Position numbers and translations under genes: made by a program. The notes beneath the pieces are model-generated. The model was not told where the DNA came from and did no database searches. It worked only from the letters and a program-made list of their open reading frames with translations. From Providencia sp. PROV188 (GTDB lineage Bacteria; Pseudomonadota; Gammaproteobacteria; Enterobacterales; Enterobacteriaceae): a DNA stretch of 64,000 bases. Every line of letters begins with the position of its first letter. Position 1 is the stretch's first letter. Of the stretch, positions 1-11,767 are shown piece by piece. Location: the NCBI RefSeq assembly GCF_027595165.1, contig NZ_CP097291.1, positions 1,178,001 to 1,242,000 of the forward strand, written 5' to 3'.

Positions 1-702
1 GATATCTTCAAGAAAAAAGATGAAGAAGGTAAATATCTGGTTGATGTAATTTTAGATGAAGCGGCTAACAAAGGTACAGGTAAATGGACTAGCCAAAGCG
101 CTTTAGATCTTGGCATCCCACTGACGTTGATCACTGAATCTGTCTTTGCGCGTTATATCTCTTTCCTGAAAGACCAACGTGTTGCCGCATCTAAAGTTTT
201 AACTGGCCCAGTACTGAAAACGGTTGAAGGCGATAAAAAAGTCTTTATCGAGAAAGTACGCCGTGCACTTTACTTAGGTAAAATCGTTTCTTACGCTCAA
301 GGCTTCCAGCAATTGAAAGCAGCGTCAGATGAGTACAACTGGGATCTGAACTACGGCGAAATCGCGAAAATCTTCCGTGCTGGCTGTATCATCCGTGCGC
401 AGTTCCTGCAAAAAATCACTGATGCATACAATGACAATGCACAGATCGCAAACCTACTGTTAGCACCTTACTTCAAGCAAATCGCAGATGAGTACCAACA
501 AGCTCTGCGTGATGTTGTCTGCTACGGTGTTCAAAACGGTATCCCAACACCAACATTCTCAGCGGCTATCTCTTACTACGATAGCTACCGATCAGCGGTG
601 CTGCCTGCGAACTTAATTCAAGCGCAGCGTGACTACTTTGGTGCTCATACTTATAAACGTACTGATAAAGAAGGCGTTTTCCACACTGAGTGGATGGAAT
701 AA
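1..702 (+). CDS. gnd: 6-phosphogluconate dehydrogenase, decarboxylating (C-terminal part)
   Basis: The reading frame is open from base 1 ([20 protein letters not shown]...) to the TAA at 700-702, so the gene starts before the window. The 233 residues seen match the all-helical C-terminal domain of Gnd, including the KGTGKWTS and [17 protein letters not shown] segments and the tail ending near HTEWME. The enzyme makes ribulose-5-phosphate, CO2 and NADPH from 6-phosphogluconate in the cytosolic oxidative pentose phosphate pathway. An internal TTG at 127 can look like a start but is mid-gene. In E. coli gnd also lies close to the his operon, beside the O-antigen locus, which agrees with the layout here. 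Confidence 0.97.
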   Translation, partial: DIFKKKDEEGKYLVDVILDEAANKGTGKWTSQSALDLGIPLTLITESVFARYISFLKDQRVAASKVLTGPVLKTVEGDKKVFIEKVRRALYLGKIVSYAQGFQQLKAASDEYNWDLNYGEIAKIFRAGCIIRAQFLQKITDAYNDNAQIANLLLAPYFKQIADEYQQALRDVVCYGVQNGIPTPTFSAAISYYDSYRSAVLPANLIQAQRDYFGAHTYKRTDKEGVFHTEWME

Positions 703-739
703 GAATAAACCGCAAGGTTATCTTCCGTAAGTGAAAAAA

Positions 740-763
740 GGTGCTCAATCGAGCGCCTTTTTT
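740..763 (+). terminator. Rho-independent terminator of gnd
   Basis: A 7-bp stem (GGTGCTC / GAGCGCC, one G-U pair) with an AATC loop is followed by six T residues, 37 bases after the gnd stop codon. Confidence 0.9.
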
Positions 764-874
764 ATTTTTAACTTTTTATACACTTTCAGACTTCGAGTAT
801 TTCTTTCCTCACGCTTTTCCCGTTGAATATCCAGACAAAAATAGATTAAAAAAACAAAATAGGTATTTCACAGC

Positions 875-2251
875 ATGAAATCCAAAACGATAAGTTTAAT
901 GGTAGTTGGTGTCACTCTTCTCGTCTCGATAGCGCTTATATCAGGAATGATATTATCAATGAATGACGAGCCATATCATGAAGTTGACAGTAAGGGCGAA
1001 AAAGTCGGTTACAGTATTTACGTTATTTATAATGATAAAGTTTATGCGAGTGTGCCGAGCAATGGCTTTTATCTGATGAAGGATGCCGATCCTGCAAGTT
1101 TTAAATTATTACCGGAAGGTACTTATTATGAGCGTCAGTTTGCGATCGATAAAAACCATGCTTATTGTGGAAATTTGCTAATCCCTGCATTTAATCCGAA
1201 CAGTGCAAAATCGCTGGGAAATAACTATTTTACCGATGGAAATCAGACCGTATATTGTTCAATGGGCTCAGTAAGGAATTATGAGCTTTCAACAATGGAT
1301 GAATTATTTCAGTCTTGGTTATATGGTTGGGATTTAGGGGATAAACCACAAACCTATATTTACCCGATGAAACCACTTCCTGCATCATCGACACCATATC
1401 AATCATTATTGTTACGTTATTTGGCAACAGATGGACAGCGCGTTTTTTATCAAGGGGAATATATGCCAGATGCTGACCCTGCGACCCTACAAGATATTGG
1501 CTCCCTTCAGGATGATGGTTCCGTGAGAGATAGCCTTCATTTTTATCGTGATAATCTGAACGTCTATTATGACCAATATAGATTGCCAATAAAGAGTCAT
1601 TCAGGTTTATACAGTTTGATACTGGATGGGTTATTTCAAGAGGGTTATTTGATTGATCCACAATCTGGCAATGTGGCAATGAATGACATTTTATTCCCTG
1701 AGGAACATGCGCCTTACCTACTAATAAGTCGTAATAGCCAGCATGTGAATCAAGCGTTATTTCTCTCTAAAGATGGCGTATTTTTCTACCATAGAGAAAA
1801 AGAAATTATTGTTCGAGCAGGGGCGAATCCATTTATTGATGGCGAATTAAAGGAAATAGCTCCCTTAGTATTCACTCATAATAACCAAACTTATTATCTA
1901 CAGGATTCTGAGATTTGGGGAACGAATAAAAATCCGGGGTTAATTTCACGGAGTACAAAAATTTATCGTTTCAATGAGACGAATAGCGCACCTTGGGAAA
2001 AGGTGGGGGATTTAGATCATCACAGATTTGGTCAGGTATGGAAAAAAGGGAATGAATATTATTATTTTGATAATTTAGGCTCCACTCAACTAATTCGATA
2101 TACCATTTATCGGATTGACAACCAGCGTACTGTGAATCGTTTGTTGAATGAATCGTTATTACCAAAAGATATTCGCATTTTGATTGATAATGATGATTTG
2201 CAACCGATAAGAGGCACTGAAGTGGTTCATGCAATTACCAAGTATCGATAA
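875..2251 (+). CDS. DKNYY-repeat membrane-anchored protein of unknown function
   Basis: This is a 458-residue protein. Residues about 5-28 form one hydrophobic segment (LMVVGVTLLVSIALISGMIL), either a signal anchor or an uncleaved signal, so the bulk is probably periplasmic. The rest carries repeated aromatic motifs typical of the DKNYY family: DKNHAYCGN, TDGNQTVYCSMG, TDGQRVFYQGEYMPDADPAT, YRDNLNVYYDQYR, SKDGVFFYHRE and YYYFDNLGS. The family has no settled function; a beta-rich repeat fold is likely. The gene stands alone between the gnd terminator and an exporter gene, with AGG of a modest ribosome site before the ATG. Base composition is AT-rich. I see no catalytic motif. Confidence 0.75.
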   Translation: MKSKTISLMVVGVTLLVSIALISGMILSMNDEPYHEVDSKGEKVGYSIYVIYNDKVYASVPSNGFYLMKDADPASFKLLPEGTYYERQFAIDKNHAYCGNLLIPAFNPNSAKSLGNNYFTDGNQTVYCSMGSVRNYELSTMDELFQSWLYGWDLGDKPQTYIYPMKPLPASSTPYQSLLLRYLATDGQRVFYQGEYMPDADPATLQDIGSLQDDGSVRDSLHFYRDNLNVYYDQYRLPIKSHSGLYSLILDGLFQEGYLIDPQSGNVAMNDILFPEEHAPYLLISRNSQHVNQALFLSKDGVFFYHREKEIIVRAGANPFIDGELKEIAPLVFTHNNQTYYLQDSEIWGTNKNPGLISRSTKIYRFNETNSAPWEKVGDLDHHRFGQVWKKGNEYYYFDNLGSTQLIRYTIYRIDNQRTVNRLLNESLLPKDIRILIDNDDLQPIRGTEVVHAITKYR

Positions 2252-2280
2252 GATTCGATATCTATGCAGAAATTCTGATA

Positions 2281-2315
2281 TTATCGATAGCCATTTTCAA
2301 AATCGCTATCGATAA
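2281..2315. repeat. Near-perfect 35-bp palindrome upstream of the exporter gene
   Basis: TTATCGATAGC (2281-2291) pairs perfectly with GCTATCGATAA (2305-2315). Inside, ATTTT (2293-2297) pairs with AAAAT (2299-2303), leaving only a C:C mismatch and one central base. It ends 23 bases before the exporter ATG. No T run follows, so an operator or cruciform is more likely than a terminator. A further short palindrome, CAGAAATTCTG, lies at 2267-2277. Confidence 0.7.
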
Positions 2316-2338
2316 CTCACCTGTTCAGAATCGGTCAT

Positions 2339-3532
2339 ATGCATAAATTTCTCGCTTTATTATTACTTTTAGTCCTATTAGGGCCTCTTGGGATAGACCT
2401 GTATTTACCGACTATTCCGGCTATCGCTAAAGATTTAGGGAGTAGCGAGTCCATAATCCAATCCACAATTGGGTTATTTATTTTAGTCTTAGGGATAGGG
2501 CAGCTAATTTCAGGACCTCTAGTCGATAGATTTGGTCGAAAGCCTATCGCTATCATTGGCTTAGCGATTTATTTGGCTGGATCCATTGTTGCGGCATTCT
2601 CAACGACGGCAGGGCTATTTATTGCTTCCCGATTGTTGCAAGGGGTGGCTGTGTGCTGCACCTCCGTGGTGGCATTTAGCTGTGTCCGCGACCGTATGAA
2701 TGGGACTGAAGCCGCACGAGCATTTGGTTTTTTAAACGGAACACTTAATATTGTGCCAGCCTTGGCACCTTTATTAGGGGGATTACTGGCGGAGGCGTGG
2801 GGCTGGCGAGCGCCATTTTGGTTCTTAGCGATTTACGCTGTGGCAATTTTCTTGCTGATTCTATTTTTCCTACCAGAAACACGCCCATCCAGTTTACAAC
2901 AGGTTAAAAAGCTTCAATTTAAGAGCTATTTTCGAATTTTAACCAGCGAGCATTTTTTGATTTTCGCGTTAGTCAATGCTGGCGCAATGGGCATGGCACT
3001 GACGTATGTCTCTTTAGCTCCTAGCGTATTAATGGGGGATGCTAAGCTATCGCCTCTCGAATTTTCCATTGTCTTTGGTGTCAATGGCTTCTGGATCATG
3101 CTGGCGAGTTATATCGCGAATTACTGCATTCGAAAAATGGGGCGTCCAGCGTGTTTATCTATTGGTAGTGTCATGATGGCACTCGGCTGCATCGGTTTAT
3201 TATTCGGTTTGATGGTGCTTTCACCTGAAACACAAACCCATTGGTCAGTGTATATGCTGCCAGTAGCCTGCGCCTGTACTGGGCTTGCCTTTATGATGGG
3301 TACCGCGACCAGCTATGCATTGGAACCTTTTGGTAACGAAGCGGGAGCGGCTTCTGCATTAGTCGGGTTTGTGCAAATGGCGGGTGGCGCTGTATTAGGG
3401 TTATGTGCAATTGCGTTACCAATTGCGCCAAAATTGTCCCTTGCGTTGGTAATGCTAGCGGGATGTGTTTTCGGATTAGTTGCAAGAAAAACCAGTATAA
3501 AACGCGCTGCTGTAATAGAAAAAATAGAGTAA
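2339..3532 (+). CDS. Bcr/CflA-family drug-resistance MFS transporter
   Basis: This 397-residue, 12-segment major facilitator belongs to the DHA1 Bcr/CflA type, which exports small hydrophobic drugs by proton antiport at the inner membrane. The first helix carries the family signature GPLGIDLYLPTIPAIAKDLG. The loop 2-3 motif GPLVDRFGRKP is present, and helix 5 carries the antiporter motif C-like stretch GFLNGTLNIVPALAPLLGG. Length and the basic C-terminal end are normal for the family. The start ATG at 2339 has only a weak ribosome site (GAATCGG), and a large palindrome lies just upstream, which suggests controlled expression. It precedes a CatB-like acetyltransferase gene by 128 bases. The drug exported cannot be told from sequence. 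Confidence 0.9.
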   Translation: MHKFLALLLLLVLLGPLGIDLYLPTIPAIAKDLGSSESIIQSTIGLFILVLGIGQLISGPLVDRFGRKPIAIIGLAIYLAGSIVAAFSTTAGLFIASRLLQGVAVCCTSVVAFSCVRDRMNGTEAARAFGFLNGTLNIVPALAPLLGGLLAEAWGWRAPFWFLAIYAVAIFLLILFFLPETRPSSLQQVKKLQFKSYFRILTSEHFLIFALVNAGAMGMALTYVSLAPSVLMGDAKLSPLEFSIVFGVNGFWIMLASYIANYCIRKMGRPACLSIGSVMMALGCIGLLFGLMVLSPETQTHWSVYMLPVACACTGLAFMMGTATSYALEPFGNEAGAASALVGFVQMAGGAVLGLCAIALPIAPKLSLALVMLAGCVFGLVARKTSIKRAAVIEKIE

Positions 3533-3630
3533 CCGATATGATGAATAATCCACTGTTAAAGCAGCCGAGGATCGGTTAGTGGTGATGTAGTGTGAACGCA
3601 ATTACATCACCATAGAATGCGTTCTATGGT
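3530..3630 (+). promoter_or_regulatory. Structured leader with possible leader peptide before the CatB-like gene
   Basis: Three stems follow one another between the exporter stop and the catB-like ATG. They are TAACCGAT/ATCGGTTA (3530-3537 with 3571-3578), TGGTGATGTA/TACATCACCA (3580-3589 with 3603-3612) and ACCATAGAA/TTCTATGGT (3609-3617 with 3622-3630). The last two share 3609-3612 and cannot both form fully. A short open frame, ATG at 3538 to TAG at 3577-3579 (MMNNPLLKQPRIG), sits in the loop of stem one and stops one base before stem two. The stems are seen directly. Control by translational or transcriptional attenuation is inference; none of the stems is followed by a T run. Confidence 0.45.
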
Positions 3631-3660
3631 AATTAAATACTGATTTGAAGGTTATTTACC

Positions 3661-4296
3661 ATGAAAAATAAACATTGGTCGAAAACGCAGTTATTACATG
3701 AAGTTGTTCAAAACCCCAATATCCATATTAAAGGACGTCACAGTTATTATAGTGATTGCTGGGATGATGGTTTTGAACAGTCTGTCGTGCGTTATTTACA
3801 AGGCGATGAACAGAGCCGAGATTGGCAATTAGCTTGGGATGTAGACCAACTCTATATTGGTGATTATGTGTGTATTGGGGCTGAAGCCGTTATTTTGATG
3901 GGGGGAAATCATACCCATCGATTAGATTGGTTCTGTTTGTATCCTTTTCTTGAGCATATTGAAGAAGCCTATATTGGTAAAGGCGATACCATTATTAGCG
4001 ATGGCGTTTGGATTGGGATGCGGGCATTTGTCATGCCGGGCGTTCATATAGGCGAAGGTGCGGTGATTGCGGCGAACAGCGTTGTGGTTAAAGATGTAGC
4101 GCCTTACACTATTGTAGGCGGTAACCCTGCAAAGCCCATTAATACACGCTTTTCCCCTGATGTAATCGAGCAATTATTAGTGCTGAAGATTTATGAGTGG
4201 CATGAAGATAAATTCGAAGCATTGAAAGCGTTTATTTGCAGCTCAGATTTTCTGGCATTAAAAGAGGCTAGTGAGCAGTATGACCAAACTCATTAA
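3661..4296 (+). CDS. CatB-like xenobiotic (chloramphenicol-type) O-acetyltransferase
   Basis: This 211-residue protein is a left-handed beta-helix (hexapeptide repeat) acyltransferase of the CatB/Vat xenobiotic type, which uses acetyl-CoA to acetylate a hydroxyl on an antibiotic. Diagnostic blocks are NPNIHIKGRHSYYSD near the N terminus, GGNHTHRLDW (the His at residue 86 matches the catalytic His of the family) and DGVWIGMRAFVMPGVHIGEGAVIAANSVV, then the strongly conserved YTIVGGNPAKPI. The family trimerises, with the active site between subunits. A GAAGG ribosome site lies 9 bases before ATG. It follows an exporter gene and a structured leader. It is diverged from mobile catB genes as I recall them, so activity on chloramphenicol is likely but unproven; streptogramin or another substrate is possible. 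Confidence 0.85.
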   Translation: MKNKHWSKTQLLHEVVQNPNIHIKGRHSYYSDCWDDGFEQSVVRYLQGDEQSRDWQLAWDVDQLYIGDYVCIGAEAVILMGGNHTHRLDWFCLYPFLEHIEEAYIGKGDTIISDGVWIGMRAFVMPGVHIGEGAVIAANSVVVKDVAPYTIVGGNPAKPINTRFSPDVIEQLLVLKIYEWHEDKFEALKAFICSSDFLALKEASEQYDQTH

Positions 4297-4332
4297 TCGG
4301 ACATAGTACTTAAAATCTCTTTTTTCAACTTG

Positions 4333-4359
4333 AAGGGTTATCGCGAGATAGCCCTTTTT
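4333..4359 (+). terminator. Rho-independent terminator after the CatB-like gene
   Basis: GGGTTATC (4335-4342) pairs with GATAGCCC (4347-4354) around a GCGA tetraloop and runs into TTTTT. Confidence 0.9.
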
Positions 4360-4495
4360 AGGATTAATTACCCATCATTTTGTGACTATTTCGGTTTTTT
4401 TATTATCATAATACGAGTACGTTAATTAAGCAGTTAGGTGTTAGGTTTGCTCATGCAGTATCAAACTCATGCAGTTTTAATTTGAGTCAACGCCT

Positions 4496-4918
4496 ATGAA
4501 AAAATTAACTTATCGTATTTTTCATTTACTGGCTTCTTATCGTTGTATTTTGTTGGTTTCCATTATTAGTAGCTATTTTTCTTCTTTTCTTTATGCATCC
4601 TCGGAAAAAGCGGTCGCATATCCCGCACCGATTAATATCAGTCAGATTGAAATTAAATATAATGATCAACTGGATTATCCTGAGATAATTGGCAACATTA
4701 CGAATGTTTCAAATGTTGTTTTATATCAGACCTATATTCGATTTGAACTACTGAAAGATGGCGTGTTTATTGGGGAAACAAACTATAGAGTGACTAGCTC
4801 AATTAAACCAAAACAAACGGTAAATTTCATTGCTACCATTCCAGATTATGATGTTGTACCCAATGAGCAGATTATTGTTGAAACTATCGCTGCCTATTAT
4901 TTGGATAAACCGCGTTGA
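4496..4918 (+). CDS. Small exported protein with FxLYD-like domain
   Basis: This is a 140-residue protein. Residues 17-33 are hydrophobic after a basic start, and a cleavage site is plausible around LYASS, so it is probably secreted to the periplasm; no lipobox Cys is seen. The mature part (VSQIEIKYNDQ, GNITNVSNVVLYQTYIRFELLKDGVFIGETNYRVTSSIKPKQTVNF) has the spacing of an immunoglobulin-like FxLYD domain. In that pattern a G-x-I-x-N turn, a strand carrying a polar ligand-like face, and a K/P-x-Q-x-x-x-F tail recur. Function is unknown. It has its own leader, free of the upstream terminator, and is followed by a hairpin. It may be a stress- or envelope-associated protein, but nothing around it says which. 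Confidence 0.65.
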   Translation: MKKLTYRIFHLLASYRCILLVSIISSYFSSFLYASSEKAVAYPAPINISQIEIKYNDQLDYPEIIGNITNVSNVVLYQTYIRFELLKDGVFIGETNYRVTSSIKPKQTVNFIATIPDYDVVPNEQIIVETIAAYYLDKPR

Positions 4919-4928
4919 GTGTCATTTA

Positions 4929-4953
4929 GGAGCCAGCTGATGATGGTGGCTCC
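4929..4953 (+). terminator. Hairpin between convergent FxLYD gene and yeaK
   Basis: GGAGCCA (4929-4935) pairs with TGGCTCC (4947-4953). The T run is poor (TTATC), so this is a probable but weak terminator between converging genes. Confidence 0.55.
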
Positions 4954-4973
4954 TTATCAATCAGAGTGATGGG

Positions 4974-5471
4974 TTATTCATCATTTGTGCGAATAAACTC
5001 GATTAAAGTGGGTGAAGCGATACGCTGGTAATCTTGGGTATTAAGAATAATTGAGCGCTCTAGGCTTCCCGCATTAAACGCGAGTTCATCAAAGCGGGTA
5101 AACAGGTAGGGGTCAGCGATAAGCTTCAGTGATGGATGAAAGCTAAATGGCGGGATAGCGCCGAAGACACAGTGAGTGAGTTCATCGACCTCTTTTGGGC
5201 TAGCTAATGAGGCACGAGTACCGCCAATGGCTTTGGCAATTTTACCTAAATCTGCTTGTTGATCAGCAGGTAAGATGGCTAAAACATGCTGGCGAATACC
5301 ATTTCCTTTCACATGACAGACTAACCCTTTAGCGCCTTGACCTAGCTGTGTTCCGCGGATTTTTGCCACTTCTTCAGATTTTCCCGCCGTTGGGTGTTCC
5401 ATCACGCGATACTTAGCATTTTTGCTATTCAGTAATTGGGTTAATTGTGTAAAAACGCCATTGTCAGACAC
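4974..5471 (-). CDS. yeaK: YbaK/YeaK-family mischarged aminoacyl-tRNA deacylase
   Basis: This 165-residue protein matches E. coli YeaK almost end to end. Conserved blocks are IRGTQLGQGAKGLVCHVKGNG, QHVLAILPADQQADL, GGTRASLASPKEVDELTHCVFGAIPPFSFHP and FDELAFNAGSLERSIILNTQDY. It is a free-standing trans-editing domain that removes wrongly attached amino acids (in E. coli, Ser from tRNAThr-type substrates) in the cytosol. The start is GTG at 5469-5471 with AAGGAG placed 7 bases upstream. It stands alone on the - strand, after the his operon in the direction of transcription, and converges with the FxLYD gene. Confidence 0.92.
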   Translation of the reverse strand: MSDNGVFTQLTQLLNSKNAKYRVMEHPTAGKSEEVAKIRGTQLGQGAKGLVCHVKGNGIRQHVLAILPADQQADLGKIAKAIGGTRASLASPKEVDELTHCVFGAIPPFSFHPSLKLIADPYLFTRFDELAFNAGSLERSIILNTQDYQRIASPTLIEFIRTNDE

Positions 5472-5553
5472 AACGAGCTCCTTCTAAAATCCACATTAAA
5501 TGAGGGGAATGATAACAAGTTCAGAGAGAGAAACAATGACGTGAGAAGAAAGT

Positions 5554-5583
5554 AAGGGCAGCTATCATAAAATAGTTACCCTT
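5554..5583 (-). terminator. Probable terminator of the his operon
   Basis: Read on the - strand, AAGGGTAACTAT pairs with ATAGCTGCCCTT (one mismatch, one G-U) around TTTATG, 8 bases after the hisI stop. The following sequence ACTTTCTTC is only moderately T-rich. Confidence 0.6.
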
Positions 5584-5590
5584 AAGCAAG

Positions 5591-6195
5591 TTACTGATGG
5601 CGCTCTTTCAAACGTTTGATAATGGCAGTTAAATCAAGGTCTTGATCTTGCAGTAAAACCATTAAGTGATACATCAAATCGGCGGCTTCGTTGGTTAGCT
5701 CTTCGCGGTCATTAACCGTGGCAGCGAGTGCAGTTTCAACGCCTTCTTCACCCACTTTTTGTGCAATACGCTTGGTGCCGCTAGCATACAGGCGGGCAGT
5801 ATATGAACTTTCTGGGGAGGCATTTTTGCGCTCTTTCAGTAAGGTTTCTAATTCATATAAAAAGCCCCATTCGCTTTGAGCCGGTGCAAAGCAGCTGGTG
5901 GTGCCGTTATGGCAGGTGGGACCATCAGGCAGAGCCATGGCAAGTAGCGTATCGTTATCGCAGTCAGCAACAATATCTACCAAATTCAGGAAGTTGTTGG
6001 AGGTTTCCCCTTTGGTCCACAAACGTTGTTTGGTGCGAGAGAAAAAGGTGACTTTACGACATTCTAAGGTGACTTGTAGCGCTTCTTGGTTCATATAACC
6101 TAACATCAGAACATCGCCAGAAATAGCGTGCTGAACGATGACGGGCATCAGGTTATCGACTTTTTGCCATGCAAGCTGATTACATTGTTCTGTGG

Positions 6196-6202
<7 letters not shown>
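5591..6202 (-). CDS. hisI: Bifunctional phosphoribosyl-AMP cyclohydrolase / phosphoribosyl-ATP pyrophosphatase
   Basis: This 203-residue HisIE fusion performs steps two and three of histidine synthesis: it hydrolyses PR-ATP to PR-AMP, then opens the adenine ring. The N-terminal cyclohydrolase half shows [24 protein letters not shown] and the metal-site stretch [26 protein letters not shown]. The C-terminal half, from about residue 115, has the MazG-like pyrophosphatase helices ([20 protein letters not shown] and [18 protein letters not shown] segment). It is the last gene of the operon; its start overlaps the hisF end by 7 bases, which suggests translational coupling. Length is normal for enterobacterial HisIE. 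Confidence 0.97.
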
Positions 6203-8289
<2,087 letters not shown>

Positions 8290-8290
<1 letters not shown>

Positions 8291-9357
8291 TACAGAACTC
8301 CTTTCGAACTTGGCAAGGAATCCCCTTCAACGCGAATCGCTTGGCGTAAGGTACGACCAAAAACTTTAAACAGGCTTTCCGCTTTGTGGTGATCGTTTTT
8401 CCCTTTCGTTTTCAGGTGTAGCGTGCAGCCCATCGCATAGGATAACGAACTGAAGAAGTGCTCAATCATCTCGGTACTCAGGTCGCCAACTCGCTGATAT
8501 TTAAATTCTGCTTTGTATTCAAGGTGCGGACGCCCAGAAATATCCAGTGCACAGCGTGCTTGGCATTCGTCCATCGGTAATACGAAACCAAAACGGGCAA
8601 TGCCACGTTTGTCTCCGAGTGCGACGCGTAGTGCTTCGCCTAACGCCAAGCCGGTATCTTCGACGGTGTGGTGGTCGTCAATAAAGAGATCCCCATTAAC
8701 TTCAATGCGCAAGCGGAAGCCGCCGTGGGTGGCGATTTGGTCCAACATGTGGTCAAAGAAGCCAACGCCAGTGTTGATTTTGCTACCGCCTTCTTGGTCA
8801 AGCCACACTTCCACTTGGATGTTGGTCTCTTTGGTTACGCGCTCGACTAAGGCGTAGCGGTTACGCTTAGTGAGTTGGTTGGTGATGGTATTCCAATTCA
8901 GCTCTTTGGCACTGTAACGTAGCCCTTTAATCCCCATATTTTGGGCAAGCTGAATATCTGTCTCGCGGTCGCCAATGACATAGCTGTTTTCGATATCGAG
9001 AACACCGTCATTGAGGTAGCTTTCTACCAGCTTAGTTTTTGGTTTACGACAGCTGCAATTGTCTGCAGGCATGTGTGGGCAAATCAGCACATCATCAAAA
9101 CGGATACCTTGAGATTCAAACACCTGCATCATTAAATTGTGTGGTGGATTGAAATCTTCCGTGGGGAAGCTCTTGGTGCCTAAACCGTCTTGGTTGGTGA
9201 TCATTACTAAGCGATAATTGGCTTTTTGCAGTGCTAATAGGCTTGGAATGACATCATTTTCAAAGGCGAGCTTACTGAGGCTATCCACTTGATAATCTGT
9301 CGGTGGTTCGGTAATTAATGTTCCATCACGGTCGATAAAAAGAATTTTCTGGCTCAT
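8290..9357 (-). CDS. hisB: Bifunctional histidinol-phosphatase / imidazoleglycerol-phosphate dehydratase
   Basis: This 355-residue fusion is typical of Enterobacterales. The N-terminal HAD phosphatase (about 1-165) has FIDRDGTLI with nucleophile Asp9 and Asp11, MITNQDGLG, and the zinc-binding Cys cluster [16 protein letters not shown]. The C-terminal dehydratase (about 168-355) has [43 protein letters not shown] and [17 protein letters not shown], which carry the His/Glu manganese ligands. It performs steps six and eight of the pathway. It lies 13 bases after hisC and overlaps hisH by one base. Confidence 0.98.
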
Positions 9358-9370
9358 GACTATTTCCTAA

Positions 9371-10444
<1,074 letters not shown>

Positions 10445-11761
10445 TCACTCCTGATTTTGTTTTTTTAGTTCGGTGACTCGTAAGGTAACGGCGTTTTTGT
10501 GGGCAGTCAGCTGTTCCGCTTGTGCCAAAGTTTCTATGGTGTTGGCTAATCCTAGTAACCCTTGAGCCGACAGTTTTTGGACTGTCATTCGCTTCATAAA
10601 ATCGGCTAAACCAAGGCTTGAATAGGTTGATGTGTAACCATAAGTTGGTAATACGTGGTTGGTGCCGGAAGCGTAATCCCCAGCGGATTCAGGGGACCAA
10701 TCTCCCACAAATACCGATCCTGCACTGGTGATAGACTCAACCAAATCATCGGCATTGCGAGTTTGCAAAATCAAGTGTTCAGGTCCGTAGCGGTTACTGA
10801 TTTCAACACATTGGTTGATAGAGTCCGCGATGATCACTCGGCTTGCGCTGAGCGCTTCACGCGCAATAGATGCACGAGATAACGCCGTCAGTTGTTTTTC
10901 AGTCTCTTCAATAACGCGCTGTGCAAAATCCGCGTCGTCGGTGAGCAAAATGACTTGAGAATCTGGCCCGTGTTCTGCTTGGGAGAGTAAATCCGATGCC
11001 GTAAATGCAGGGTTAGCTTGGCTATCGGCAATCACTAGTACTTCGGATGGCCCCGCTGGCATATCAATAGCCGCACCTTGGTAGCTTTGGCTAACTTGTC
11101 GTTTGGCTTCCGTTACATAGGCATTACCCGGTCCAAAAATTTTATCAACGCTCGGAATACTTTGGGTACCAAATGCCATTGCAGCAATAGCTTGGGCGCC
11201 ACCAACTTGGAAAATATCAGTAATGCCACATAGTTTGGCTGCATATAAAATTTCGTCTGCAATCGGTGGAGGTGAGCAGAGAATAATGTTGCGGCATCCG
11301 GCGATATTTGCAGGCGTTCCCAGCATCATGACAGTGGAGAGCAACGGTGCGGAGCCGCCTGGAATATACAGCCCAACAGAATCAATCGGGCGGGTCACTT
11401 GTTGGCAAATCACACCTGCTTGAGTTTCAACAGTGATCGGCGCAGGTTTTTGGGCTTCATGGAAGCGGCGAATATTGCCAATCGCCGTGTTCATTGCCGC
11501 TTTAATGTCATCGCCAAGGCGAGCTTGGGCTTCATCAACGGCTTCTTGTGAAACACGAACAGAGGTAATGTCTGTTTTATCAAAACGTTGGCTCAGGGCG
11601 ATGAGGGCTGCATCTCCCTCTGTACGCACTTGGTCAATAATTTGACTGACCGCGGCGCTAATGTTGCCAGAGGCGGCAATAGCAGGGCGCATCAGTAAAG
11701 CTTCTTGCTGCTCTTCAAGGCAGTCTGACCAGCGAATTGGTTGATTGAATCCCAGTTCCAT
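10445..11761 (-). CDS. hisD: Histidinol dehydrogenase
   Basis: HisD (438 residues) is a zinc-dependent enzyme that uses two NAD+ to oxidise histidinol to histidine, the last two steps. The conserved signature [16 protein letters not shown] and [12 protein letters not shown] are present. [15 protein letters not shown] carries zinc/catalytic residues, and the [10 protein letters not shown] block holds the catalytic Glu-His pair. [13 protein letters not shown] supplies another zinc ligand. It follows hisG by 6 bases. The length equals the family norm. Confidence 0.98.
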   Translation of the reverse strand: MELGFNQPIRWSDCLEEQQEALLMRPAIAASGNISAAVSQIIDQVRTEGDAALIALSQRFDKTDITSVRVSQEAVDEAQARLGDDIKAAMNTAIGNIRRFHEAQKPAPITVETQAGVICQQVTRPIDSVGLYIPGGSAPLLSTVMMLGTPANIAGCRNIILCSPPPIADEILYAAKLCGITDIFQVGGAQAIAAMAFGTQSIPSVDKIFGPGNAYVTEAKRQVSQSYQGAAIDMPAGPSEVLVIADSQANPAFTASDLLSQAEHGPDSQVILLTDDADFAQRVIEETEKQLTALSRASIAREALSASRVIIADSINQCVEISNRYGPEHLILQTRNADDLVESITSAGSVFVGDWSPESAGDYASGTNHVLPTYGYTSTYSSLGLADFMKRMTVQKLSAQGLLGLANTIETLAQAEQLTAHKNAVTLRVTELKKQNQE

Positions 11762-11767
11762 GGCGAA

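Noticed and set aside
3530..3630. ERIC-type intergenic repeat
   Set aside because: Size is similar, but the sequence does not resemble the ERIC consensus as I recall it.
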